From Candidatus Nitrosymbiomonas sp. (GTDB lineage: Bacteria; Sysuimicrobiota; Sysuimicrobiia; Sysuimicrobiales; Humicultoraceae), in NCBI GenBank assembly GCA_020724185.1, contig DYHL01000071.1:1-11127 (forward strand): a DNA stretch of 11,127 nucleotides, written 5' to 3'. This document shows, piece after piece, positions 1 through 6,572 of the stretch. The first letter of the stretch is position 1, and each line of letters begins with the position of its first letter. The notes under the pieces are model-generated. The model was not told where the DNA came from, searched no databases, and worked only from the letters and a program-made list of their open reading frames with translations. Both the position numbers and the translations under genes were made by a program.

Positions 1-2
1 TA

Positions 3-54
3 GACTACTCTCCAGTCAAAGGCAGCGCCATGGTGGGGCTACCTGAGCAGTTAC
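3..54 (+). repeat. 52-bp inverted repeat, left copy (probable end of a dispersed element)
   Basis: These 52 bases are identical to the reverse complement of 11076-11127, so the two window ends carry the same sequence pointing in opposite directions. Read outward from the contig interior, the repeat begins GTAACTGCTCAGG. Starting with GTAA resembles the termini of some IS66-type insertion sequences, but I cannot confirm the family. The likely reading is that the assembly stopped where the unique sequence meets a multicopy element. No transposase is visible, because the element would lie outside the window. The 52-bp identity is seen directly; the mobile-element interpretation is inference. Confidence 0.85.
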
Positions 55-102
55 GTTGGCAGGTAGTATTCTCCGCCCGCGCCCCTTCGCCTGCTGAACA
101 AC

Positions 103-134
103 GCAGTGGGGCGGGCCTGAGCCCGCCCCACTGC
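103..134 (-). terminator. Strong hairpin, probable terminator of the secreted-protein gene
   Basis: A perfect 14-bp stem (103-116 pairing with 121-134) closes on the four-base loop CTGA. It lies 33 bp beyond the stop codon of the minus-strand gene at 167-670, which is the expected place for an intrinsic terminator. The tract after the hairpin on the minus strand (GTTGTTC) is only mildly T-rich, so it may instead act as an RNA-stabilising 3' structure. Confidence 0.75.
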
Positions 135-166
135 CTGCCGCTACGCTCGACCTTGAATCCGAAGTG

Positions 167-670
167 CTACTGCCTGCCGCGGCGAGGCCTCGGTCCTGAC
201 ATCCCACCGCGGGGGCCCATCGAACCGGGGCCGTACGCGGGCCCGGTAGCGACCCGGGGGCCGGTCCGCAGCAGCCAGTCGGCCTGGGCCTGGGTGATCT
301 TCTTCGCCTTGAGCGCCTGATCAACCGCTTCCTTGCGGGCGGTCGCCATCGCGGTCAGCACGGTCTCAACCTGAACGTTCTTGCCCTGCGCCACGACCGC
401 GATCGTCTTGCCGGCGGCCAACTCCTGCTGCAGCGCCTGGGTGGTCATCTTGAGCGTCCTGGCCGCAGCCGCAACGGTCGCGTTGTGAATGGCCGTGTGG
501 ACCTCCGCGGGAACGCTCAGGCCGATTCCGCCGGCGCCCGGACCGCGCACCGGCCTCTGGACTGCGGGCGCGCCCTGCTGCGCCCAGGGCGGGCCGGCGG
601 CGATGGCCGGAGCCACGGACGATGCCAGCATCACGGCAGCGAGGCTACCGACGATCAGAACTCTCTTCAT
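167..670 (-). CDS. Small secreted alanine-rich helical protein of unknown function
   Basis: The 167-residue product starts with a clear Sec signal peptide: MKR, a hydrophobic stretch at about residues 4-20, then a likely cleavage site after AIA near residue 24. Residues 26-55 are Pro/Gly-rich. Residues about 60-135 look like a compact helical domain with the pattern 'LKMTTQALQQELAAGKTI', 'VVAQGKNVQVETVLTAM' and 'KKITQAQADWLL'. This resembles a widespread type of small secreted protein in high-G+C bacteria, in which a 'graded helix, GKS-like turn, helix, ITQAQAD' unit occurs, but I know of no assigned function. The tail from residue 138 is rich in Gly, Pro and Arg and strongly basic. The ATG start is supported by a strong GGAGGGAG ribosome site 6 bp upstream. 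The gene follows the histidine kinase by 124 bp on the same strand, with a probable response-regulator operator in the gap, so it may be a target or a ligand of that two-component system. Confidence 0.85.
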   Translation of the reverse strand: MKRVLIVGSLAAVMLASSVAPAIAAGPPWAQQGAPAVQRPVRGPGAGGIGLSVPAEVHTAIHNATVAAAARTLKMTTQALQQELAAGKTIAVVAQGKNVQVETVLTAMATARKEAVDQALKAKKITQAQADWLLRTGPRVATGPAYGPGSMGPRGGMSGPRPRRGRQ

Positions 671-772
671 CTCTGTCTCCCTCCTCGTGTGCCCCTGCGG
701 GCTGCCCTCTCCCGGTGAGGCGATCGTTCAAGACCCAGCATGGGACAGGCCCGTGTGGGTCCCGTGAGGGAA

Positions 773-791
773 GGATGAAGCCTGGATGAAG
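773..791 (-). promoter_or_regulatory. 11-bp-period direct repeat, candidate response-regulator operator
   Basis: On the plus strand the sequence is GGATGAAGcctGGATGAAG, two identical 8-bp units with starts exactly 11 bp apart. On the minus (coding) strand it reads CTTCATCC twice. A third unit in phase at 762-769 (CCTCACGG) keeps only the TCA core. OmpR/PhoB-family regulators bind direct repeats with about one helical turn between units. The site lies just after the kinase stop codon and about 103 bp upstream of the secreted-protein start, where it could activate that gene's promoter. A weak -10 candidate (CATGCT, minus strand, 742-737) sits 17-20 bp downstream of the third unit. The repeat is seen directly; its use by this regulator is inferred. 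Confidence 0.5.
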
Positions 792-794
792 AGT

Positions 795-1886
795 TCAGCC
801 GGCGGAGGGAAGGGTGAAGGAGAACGTGCTGCCGCGTCCGGGACCAGGGCTGGCTGCCCGGATGTCTCCGCCGTGGGCCTCCACAAGGTACCGGGCGATC
901 GTGAGGCCCAATCCGCTGCCGCCTCCACTGCGGGCGCGCGATCGGTCCACCCGATAGAACCGTTCGAAGACGTGCGCCAGGTGCTCGGCGGCGATGCCCA
1001 CTCCGGTGTCTTCCACGTCAATCCTTACCCGCGACCCCTCGGAGCGCGCGCTCACCGCGATGCGGCCCGGCGAAGGCGTGTACTGGATGGCGTTGCCGAT
1101 GAGGTTCTGCAGCACCTGTTGGATGCGGTCGGGGTCTACGCTCACCGGGGGTAGTGCCTCGGGCACGGCCACCGCGATCACCAGTCCCTGGTCATCGGCC
1201 TGCGGGCGCAGGCGCTCCACCGCCGCCTCCACGATTCGACCTACTGGCACGGCCTGGGGAATCAACAGGAGCACACCAGCGTCCAGCCGCGAGAGCTCCT
1301 CCAGGTCGGTCACCAGCCGCTGTAGCCGGTCAACCTCCACGGCGACCCGAGCAAAGGTCTCAGGCCCGGCTTCGAGCACGCCGTCGGACAGCCCATCCAT
1401 GTATCCCTTGATGCCGGAGAGCGGCGTTCGAAGCTCGTGGGCCACATCTGCCAGGAGGGCCCGGCGCCTGGTCTCGGTTTGCTCCAGGGCCTCGGCCATG
1501 GTGTTGAAGCTGTCCGCGAGCGCGCCCAGCTCGTCGGTGCTCTGAACCGGCACCCGCTCGTCGTGGTGACCCGCGGCCAGGCGCTGGCTGGCCGCGGCAA
1601 GGGCCTGCACCGGCAGCACGATCCGTCTGGTCACGTACATGCTCAGGGCTCCGGCGGCCATGATCGCCGCGATGCCGGCGACGACCAGGGCGTCGGCAAC
1701 GCCGGTGCGGAAGAGCCGCTCAACGTTGGTGGCAGGGGGCCCTCCGAATCGTGATCCTGATCCCTCCATCCGGCGGGCCACGTGACGCGGCCCGAGGAAG
1801 TCCAGCGCCGCTGACAGCACCACAAGGCCCACGATCAGAACGATCAGGTACGAGACGAAGACCTGGACTCCCAGCGATCGTCGCAC
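795..1886 (-). CDS. Two-component sensor histidine kinase (HAMP, HisKA, HATPase)
   Basis: The 363-residue membrane kinase autophosphorylates on His and passes the phosphate to the response regulator encoded just upstream. Transmembrane helix 1 spans about residues 9-31 and helix 2 about residues 63-85. They enclose a very short extracytoplasmic loop of about 32 residues. A HAMP linker follows (about 86-138). The H-box is ADVAHELRTPL with His150; the N-box is NLIGNAIQYTP (261-271); G1 is DTGVGI (293-298); the F-box is FERFYRVD (307-314); G2 is GGSGLGLTI (322-330). All key residues are present, so it should be active. The start is GTG, preceded by GGCGGAG at a usable distance, and lies 5 bp after the regulator's stop, so the two are co-transcribed. 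The layout resembles the BaeS/CpxA-like group. The tiny sensor loop suggests that it senses the membrane or a partner protein rather than a soluble ligand. Confidence 0.95.
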   Translation of the reverse strand: MRRSLGVQVFVSYLIVLIVGLVVLSAALDFLGPRHVARRMEGSGSRFGGPPATNVERLFRTGVADALVVAGIAAIMAAGALSMYVTRRIVLPVQALAAASQRLAAGHHDERVPVQSTDELGALADSFNTMAEALEQTETRRRALLADVAHELRTPLSGIKGYMDGLSDGVLEAGPETFARVAVEVDRLQRLVTDLEELSRLDAGVLLLIPQAVPVGRIVEAAVERLRPQADDQGLVIAVAVPEALPPVSVDPDRIQQVLQNLIGNAIQYTPSPGRIAVSARSEGSRVRIDVEDTGVGIAAEHLAHVFERFYRVDRSRARSGGGSGLGLTIARYLVEAHGGDIRAASPGPGRGSTFSFTLPSAG

Positions 1887-1891
1887 TGCGC

Positions 1892-2581
1892 CTACTCCGC
1901 CTCGAACCGGTAGCCGACGCCCCTCACCGTGGTGATGAACGCGGGCCGGCCCGGATCGTCCTCCAGCTTCTTGCGCAGTTCCTTGACGTGGACGTCCACC
2001 ACGCGCTCATCGCCGAAGAAGTCGGCTCCCCAGACCCGCTCGATGAGTTGCGGACGGGTGAACACCAGGCGAGGCGCCCTGGCCATGGCCAGCAGCAGGT
2101 CGAACTCCAGCGTGGTCAGCGCCACCGGGCTCCCGTCTTTCCACACTTCCCTCTGGCCTGGGTCTATCCGCAGACGCCTGAAGGTCAGCGATCCGGGTTG
2201 CCTATCGCTCCCCCGGCTGCGTCGCAGTAGCGCCTTGACGCGCGCGACCATCTCTCGAGGGCTGAACGGCTTGGTCAGGTAGTCGTCGCCGCCCACGCCC
2301 AGTCCCACGACCTTGTCGGTCTCGTCGGACCGCGCGGTAAGCAGCAGCACGTAGGCATCCGACCACTCCCGCAGCCGTCGGAGCACCTCCAATCCGTCCA
2401 TGCCCGGCAGCATGATGTCCAGGACGATCAGGTCCGGGCGCACCCGCCGGGCCAGGGCCAGCGCCGCAACGCCGTCCTCTGCGACCTCGACCGCGAAGCC
2501 CTCGCGCGTCAGGTACCGCGAGACGACGTCGCGGACGGACGCCTCGTCGTCAACAACTAGAACCGTGCGACCGGACGGCAT
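1892..2581 (-). CDS. OmpR/PhoB-family response regulator
   Basis: The product has an N-terminal receiver domain and a C-terminal winged-helix DNA-binding domain. Counting from the upstream GTG, the receiver has the acidic pair Asp13/Asp14, phospho-acceptor Asp57 (LIVLDIMLPGMDG), Thr84 and Lys106 (DDYLTKPFSP), so it is complete. The effector domain (about 130-231) shows the typical TTLEFDLLLAMA helix, the recognition-helix region RVVDVHVKELRKKLEDD and the terminal hairpin TTVRGVGYRFE. I prefer the ATG at 2581, because GGGAG lies about 10 bp upstream. A GTG at 2587 would add two residues but sits only 4 bp from that ribosome site. The kinase gene follows 5 bp after the stop. The gene lies behind the cold-shock gene and its terminator, and I see no convincing promoter of its own. 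Its likely target is the direct repeat at 773-791. Confidence 0.95.
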   Translation of the reverse strand: MPSGRTVLVVDDEASVRDVVSRYLTREGFAVEVAEDGVAALALARRVRPDLIVLDIMLPGMDGLEVLRRLREWSDAYVLLLTARSDETDKVVGLGVGGDDYLTKPFSPREMVARVKALLRRSRGSDRQPGSLTFRRLRIDPGQREVWKDGSPVALTTLEFDLLLAMARAPRLVFTRPQLIERVWGADFFGDERVVDVHVKELRKKLEDDPGRPAFITTVRGVGYRFEAE

Positions 2582-2612
2582 TCCCACAGAGCTCCCTGGT
2601 GCCCAGAAGGGC

Positions 2613-2637
2613 GGGGAGGCCGCGGAGCGGCCTCCCC
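2613..2637 (-). terminator. Hairpin terminator after the cold-shock gene
   Basis: An 11-bp perfect G+C-rich stem (2613-2623 with 2627-2637) closes on a three-base loop. It lies 52 bp past the cold-shock stop codon and just upstream of the response-regulator start, on the minus strand. The following minus-strand bases GCCCTTCT give a poor U-tract, so some read-through into the regulator-kinase genes is possible. Confidence 0.65.
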
Positions 2638-2688
2638 TAACCGAGCTGTGCCTGCCAAACCACGGGGCCTGGACGCGGTCCCGGCGGG

Positions 2689-2895
2689 CTATCCTATGGG
2701 CTTGACGTTGGAGGCCTGGGGGCCCTTCTGGCCCGTCACGACCTCGTACTCAACCTTCTGGCCTTCGCTGAGGCTCCTGTAGCCATCGGCCTGAATCGCG
2801 GAATAATGGACGAAGACATCCTTGCCGCCCTCGTCGGGAGTGATGAAGCCGTAACCCTTCTCCGCGCTGAACCACTTGACTGATCCGATCGGCAT
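2689..2895 (-). CDS. cspA: Cold-shock protein (CspA family)
   Basis: This is a complete 68-residue single cold-shock domain, the usual length for the family. It binds single-stranded RNA and DNA and acts as an RNA chaperone in the cytoplasm. The two nucleic-acid-binding motifs are intact: RNP1 as KGYGFIT at residues 13-19 and RNP2 as VFVHY at 27-31, after the standard start GSVKWFSAEKGYG. The ATG has a strong ribosome site, AAGGAGAGG, a short distance upstream. The gene is transcribed away from the first M16 peptidase gene across about 147 bp, and ends before a hairpin terminator. The letter after 'csp' cannot be settled from sequence alone, since paralogues are common. Confidence 0.96.
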   Translation of the reverse strand: MPIGSVKWFSAEKGYGFITPDEGGKDVFVHYSAIQADGYRSLSEGQKVEYEVVTGQKGPQASNVKPIG

Positions 2896-2957
2896 GCCCT
2901 ACCCACCTCTCCTTATTGCCGCCCAGCGACTCCGTTGGACGGCAGTGCAGCATCGCC

Positions 2958-2975
2958 TTGCGAGATTGTTATATT
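2958..2975. promoter_or_regulatory. A/T-rich patch in the divergent cspA / M16 promoter region
   Basis: Within the 147-bp divergent spacer, TTGCGAGATTGTTATATT stands out from its high-G+C surroundings. On the plus strand TATATT (2970-2975) could be a -10 for the peptidase genes. On the minus strand TATAAC (2973-2968) could be a -10 for cspA, which would give it a long leader of about 65 nt, as is common for cold-shock genes. I find no matching -35 at 16-18 bp for either, so this is a candidate only. Confidence 0.3.
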
Positions 2976-3042
2976 GGCCCCATGAAGGGGGATTCCTTCT
3001 TGGCGGGCGAATGCTTGAGAACAATCTGTGCGGGGAAGCCAC

Positions 3043-4404
3043 ATGGGGGGAGGCCGGGTTCTGAGGGGGCGTTCGGTACGAGCAGCCGTGCTGCTGGCTG
3101 GGATGCTGGGTGCGCTGGTGCCCGCGTGGCTCAGCCCTATGCCCGGGGCCGCCCAGGTGCGTCCGTCCGGCGGCGCCGTGCGCGCCGTGCTCGAGGGCGG
3201 GCTGACCGTGATCGTCCAGGAACACCGTGCGGCGGACGTGGTCGCACTGCACACCTGGATTCGGGTCGGGTCGAAGGACGAGGACGACGAGACGAACGGC
3301 GCGGCCCACTTTCTCGAGCACATGCTCTTCAAGGGCACCGCGAGGCGCAAGGTCGGCGAGATGGACCGCGAGGTCGAGGGTATTGGCGGCGTCCTGAACG
3401 CCGGCACCTCGCTGGATTGGACCTACTACTACGTGGTGGCACCCAGCCGGTACTTCGACCAGGTGCTCGAACTGCAGTCCGATGCCATGATGCGCTCGAC
3501 GCTTGATCCCTCCGAACTGGAGCGTGAGCGCAGGGTTGTCCTTGAGGAGATCAACCGTCGCGACAACTTCCCGGCGACGCGCGCCGTGGAACTGATGCGC
3601 GGCCTGGCGTTCACAGTGCACCCCTACCGACGGTCTGTGCTGGGCACGCGGGCAGCGATCGAGCGGATGCCGCGGGATACGCTGCTGAGGTTTTACCGCG
3701 ACTACTATGTTCCGGACAACATGACGGTGGTTGTGGTCGGGAACGTCCGGACCGCCCAGGCCCTGGCCAGCGTGAGGCGTGCTTATGCGGGGTTCAGTGG
3801 CCCGCCGGTCCTGCGCGTGCCACCTCCGGTGGAGCCGCCGATGACGGGCGTACGGCGCCTGGTGGCCGAACAGGACGTCCGTGTCGCCTACCTGGCCATC
3901 GGGTTCCCGGGCCCGACGGTGCGCGACCGTGACGTGCACGCGACGGACGTCCTGGCCTATTCGTTGGGGCGCGGACTGGGCGCGCGGCTGCGCCTGCAGG
4001 TCGTGGACCGCGCCCGTCTGGCGCAGAGCGTCGGCGTCTCGTTCCTGACGACCGAGGACCCCTACCTGTTCGTGATCTCGGCGGTAACTGAGCCGGCGCA
4101 CGCGGAGCGCGCCGAGGCCGCGATCCTGGCCGAGGTGGCCGCGGTCGCCGACCAGGGGATAACCGAGGCCGAGCTGGTGCGCGCGCGGAATCTGCTGGAA
4201 GGCGAGCACATCTACGGCACGCACACAACCCGCGGCCAGGCGTACACGCTGGGTTTCTATGCCACCATTGCCGACCTGGAGTTCGCATCCGGCTATCTGG
4301 CACGCATCCGCCAGGTTACCAGGGATGACGTTCAGCGTGCCGCGCGGCGCCTGTTCGACCCGCGCCGGTACGCGGTCGCCGCCATCCGGCCCGCTGGAAG
4401 GTGA
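3043..4404 (+). CDS. Exported M16-family zinc metallopeptidase, zinc-site (catalytic) subunit
   Basis: The product has 453 residues from the ATG at 3043, with an N-terminal export signal (basic start, hydrophobic stretch AAVLLAGMLGALVPAWL, then a likely cleavage site near GAAQ). Numbered from this ATG, the inverted zinc motif HFLEH lies at residues 89-93, and the downstream glutamate is in VLEEI (168-169). All three zinc ligands and the catalytic Glu are therefore present. The N-terminal M16 half is followed by the C-terminal half (about 215-450). In that half the usual 'R..F..IR...GLAY' motif has become ARLRLQVVDRARLAQ: the Arg (315) is kept but the Tyr is Gln (328). M16B enzymes work as two-chain clams. 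The next gene, overlapping by 4 bp, encodes a partner with the opposite losses. A GTG at 3028 would add five residues, but it has a poorer ribosome site than the GGGGAAG before 3043. The likely role is degradation of peptides outside the cytoplasmic membrane; the substrate is unknown. Confidence 0.93.
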   Translation: MGGGRVLRGRSVRAAVLLAGMLGALVPAWLSPMPGAAQVRPSGGAVRAVLEGGLTVIVQEHRAADVVALHTWIRVGSKDEDDETNGAAHFLEHMLFKGTARRKVGEMDREVEGIGGVLNAGTSLDWTYYYVVAPSRYFDQVLELQSDAMMRSTLDPSELERERRVVLEEINRRDNFPATRAVELMRGLAFTVHPYRRSVLGTRAAIERMPRDTLLRFYRDYYVPDNMTVVVVGNVRTAQALASVRRAYAGFSGPPVLRVPPPVEPPMTGVRRLVAEQDVRVAYLAIGFPGPTVRDRDVHATDVLAYSLGRGLGARLRLQVVDRARLAQSVGVSFLTTEDPYLFVISAVTEPAHAERAEAAILAEVAAVADQGITEAELVRARNLLEGEHIYGTHTTRGQAYTLGFYATIADLEFASGYLARIRQVTRDDVQRAARRLFDPRRYAVAAIRPAGR

Positions 4405-5753
4405 AGTGGGCCGTGCGTCTCCTTGCCGCTGCCCTGCTCGTTTCTCTCCTGGCCGCCTCCGGCCCCACGGCTGGCGCGACGGTCATCTCCCGCCAGGCTG
4501 CCGCTTCACGCCACGTGCTGGAGAATGGGCTGACGGTCGTAGTCAAGCCCAACCCTGCGAGCGACCTGGTCGTCGTGGAAGCCCTGGTCCGCGCCGGTCC
4601 ACGCCTGGAGGAGCCGGCCCAGAGCGGGGCCACCTTTTTCGTGCGCAGCATGCTGGTTCGCGGGACGCACCGCCGCTCCGCTGATCAGATCGCGCAGACG
4701 ATCGAAGGGATCGGTGGCCTGTTGGGAGGCGGAACAAGCGCCGACTTCACCTCGCTGTACACGGTGACGCCGGGCCGCTACCTTGACCTGGGAATGGAGC
4801 TGGTAGCCGACCTGCTGACCAATGCCCGGTTCGACCCCCGGGACGTGGAAACCCAGCGCGGGGTAGGCCTCTCGCGGATCCGGCAGAACGCTGACCAGCC
4901 GCTGCAGCGCGCGGTGGATCTCCTGGGCACCGCCCTGTATCCTTATCATCCCTACTCCCAGCCCGTCATCGGGGCCGCGGAGACGGTCGCAGCGCTCACC
5001 CGTGAGCAGCTCCTCGATTTCTACCAGGCCCATTTCACGGCGTCCAACATCGTCCTCGTCGTTGCCGGAAACACCACCGAGGCCGAGGCGCTGGAGAAGG
5101 CGAGGCAGGCGTTCAGCGGGCTGCGCAGCGGGCCGCCGCCGCGCCGCATCCGGTGGCTGCGCACGGTGGAGCGCGCCCTGGTTCCCCCGCTTGCCTCGCC
5201 GCAGGAGGTTCGGGAGACGAGGCCGGCCGCGGCCGCCTGGATTGCCATGGGATACCTGGGTGTGCCCGTGGGGCACCGCGACTTCGCAGCGCTGCGCGTG
5301 CTCAACGCCATTCTGGGAGAGGGAATGTCGTCGCGGCTGTTCACCGAGATCAGGGACAGGCGCGGGCTGGCCTACCAGGTGGGTTCCGCGTTCCTGATGC
5401 GGGCGGGCCCGGGCCACATCCGCCTGAGCTCCGGGACCGATCCTTCTACCATGTCGGTGGTCACGGCGGCCATGCTGCGTGAAGTCGAGCGGCTTCGCAC
5501 CGAGACCGTGCCAGCCGACGAGCTGGACCGGGCCAAGCAAGGGATTACTGGCCGCTATGCCCTTTCCCGCGAGGAACTGGAGGCCCAGGCGTTCTACCTG
5601 GGGTGGTACGAGATCCTGGGTGTTGGGTTTGCCTACGATGAACGCTTCTCCGAGGAGATCGGCCGCGTCACCGCAGGCGATGTGCTGCGGGTGGCGAAAG
5701 CGTACCTGACTGTCCCGGCGCTGGCGGTCGTTGCGCCGCCAGCAGCCCGGTAG
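4401..5753 (+). CDS. Exported M16-family protein lacking the zinc site, partner subunit
   Basis: The 450-residue protein has an N-terminal signal peptide (MKWAVRLLAAALLVSLLAA, likely cleaved near GATV) and the two-lobed M16 fold. Where the neighbour has HFLEH, this protein has FFVRS (residues 79-83), so both His and the Glu are gone. The later Glu-Glu is replaced as well (RGVGLSRI). It cannot bind zinc in the usual way. Its C-terminal half keeps the family motif SRLFTEIRDRRGLAYQV with Arg312 and Tyr325, which its partner has partly lost. In characterised two-chain M16 proteases one chain carries the zinc site and the other supplies an Arg/Tyr pair for substrate. The GTG start overlaps the previous stop (GTGA), giving translational coupling and an expected 1:1 ratio. 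A second GTG at 4413 has GGAAGGTGA about 8 bp upstream and could be the true start, which would remove four residues. Confidence 0.92.
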   Translation: MKWAVRLLAAALLVSLLAASGPTAGATVISRQAAASRHVLENGLTVVVKPNPASDLVVVEALVRAGPRLEEPAQSGATFFVRSMLVRGTHRRSADQIAQTIEGIGGLLGGGTSADFTSLYTVTPGRYLDLGMELVADLLTNARFDPRDVETQRGVGLSRIRQNADQPLQRAVDLLGTALYPYHPYSQPVIGAAETVAALTREQLLDFYQAHFTASNIVLVVAGNTTEAEALEKARQAFSGLRSGPPPRRIRWLRTVERALVPPLASPQEVRETRPAAAAWIAMGYLGVPVGHRDFAALRVLNAILGEGMSSRLFTEIRDRRGLAYQVGSAFLMRAGPGHIRLSSGTDPSTMSVVTAAMLREVERLRTETVPADELDRAKQGITGRYALSREELEAQAFYLGWYEILGVGFAYDERFSEEIGRVTAGDVLRVAKAYLTVPALAVVAPPAAR

Positions 5754-5829
5754 CGTTGTGCCCCGGTAAACGCCAGACGGTCCTGCAGGGTCGAATACGA
5801 CAAGAGATCGCATCACGCAGGAGGTACTC

Positions 5830-6471
5830 ATGGGGACAGTTTTGGGAACGGTCTACAGGGCATTGCTTGTTGCTCTCGTGGTAGCGGTTGCCTCACCGCC
5901 GGTTGCGCAGGTTGTGGCAGGGCCTGCCCCGTCGCTCTTCCCGCTCGTCACCGGTGCGGTGTGGACGCGCAAGACCGATGAAGGGACCGAGTCCGCCACT
6001 AAGGTAGTGGGTCCCAAAACCGTCGGGACCGTCCGGTGCATCGTGACCGAGCGCAAGGCGGTCGAGCGCGGCCGCGAGCGGATCGATCGCACCTGCTACC
6101 AGGTGACCGCTGCCGAGGTCCTGGTCATCGAGTGGACCTCTCCCAGGGGAGGGCTCCAGGTGAGCACCCCCCCGCGGCCCGTGATGAAGCTGCCGCCGAG
6201 GGCAGGGCAGGCCTGGTCGTGGAGCCCGGCGGATTCCGCTTTCGAGCTGAAGATCACCTCGAAGTGGATCGGCGAGGAGACAATCAAGGTGGCAGCAAGG
6301 ACCTACAAGGCCTGGAAGCTCCAGACGGTGACAACCGGCGAGGACTCTGAGATCACGGCATACACATGGTACGCGCCGGGTGTCGGCGCGGTGCGTACCG
6401 AGCGGAAGGGCTTCCGCGGCGACCGCCAGATCAGCGGCTGGTCGGAGCTGGTGAGCTACAAGGCGCCGTAG
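5830..6471 (+). CDS. Exported beta-rich protein of unknown function
   Basis: The 213-residue protein has a probable signal peptide (hydrophobic stretch ALLVALVVAVA at 11-21, cleavage possible near 26-31). The mature part looks beta-rich, with alternating polar and hydrophobic residues. It contains PLVTGAVWTRKTDEG (38-52), two cysteines (70 and 89) that could form a disulfide outside the cytoplasm, and a closing motif TYTWYAPGVGAV-like stretch (about 177-188). 'WYAPGVG' followed by charged beta strands recalls small periplasmic or cell-surface domains of the DUF3108/TapB-like type, but I cannot make a firm family call. An ideal ribosome site AGGAGGT lies 4 bp before the ATG. The gene follows the M16 pair by 76 bp on the same strand, with no terminator seen in between, so it may be part of the same transcript. 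A bidirectional hairpin terminator follows it. Confidence 0.82.
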   Translation: MGTVLGTVYRALLVALVVAVASPPVAQVVAGPAPSLFPLVTGAVWTRKTDEGTESATKVVGPKTVGTVRCIVTERKAVERGRERIDRTCYQVTAAEVLVIEWTSPRGGLQVSTPPRPVMKLPPRAGQAWSWSPADSAFELKITSKWIGEETIKVAARTYKAWKLQTVTTGEDSEITAYTWYAPGVGAVRTERKGFRGDRQISGWSELVSYKAP

Positions 6472-6493
6472 TCACGGGACCTCGGTGGGGAAT

Positions 6494-6531
6494 GAACGAG
6501 AGGGCGGGGGATACCCCGCCCTCCTTCGTTC
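6494..6531. terminator. Bidirectional hairpin terminator between convergent genes
   Basis: An inner 10-bp stem (6500-6509 with 6514-6523, loop GATA) is extended by six further pairs (6494-6499 with 6526-6531) across a two-base bulge. It lies between the plus-strand gene ending at 6471 and the minus-strand gene ending at 6573, so it can serve both. Flanking T-tracts are weak on both sides. Confidence 0.75.
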
Positions 6532-6572
6532 AACCACTCAATGCCGCAGGTTATGTCGCTGGTTGTGCCGTC

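Noticed and set aside
2899..4224. Long open frame antisense to the first M16 gene (441 codons)
   Set aside because: It is rich in His, Arg and Pro with no recognisable domain, and it mirrors a gene with clear motifs. Long antisense frames are expected at this G+C content.
4506..5831. Long open frame antisense to the second M16 gene (also 441 codons)
   Set aside because: It is a low-quality shadow of a recognisable protein. The equal length to the other antisense frame is a coincidence with no shared sequence that I can see.
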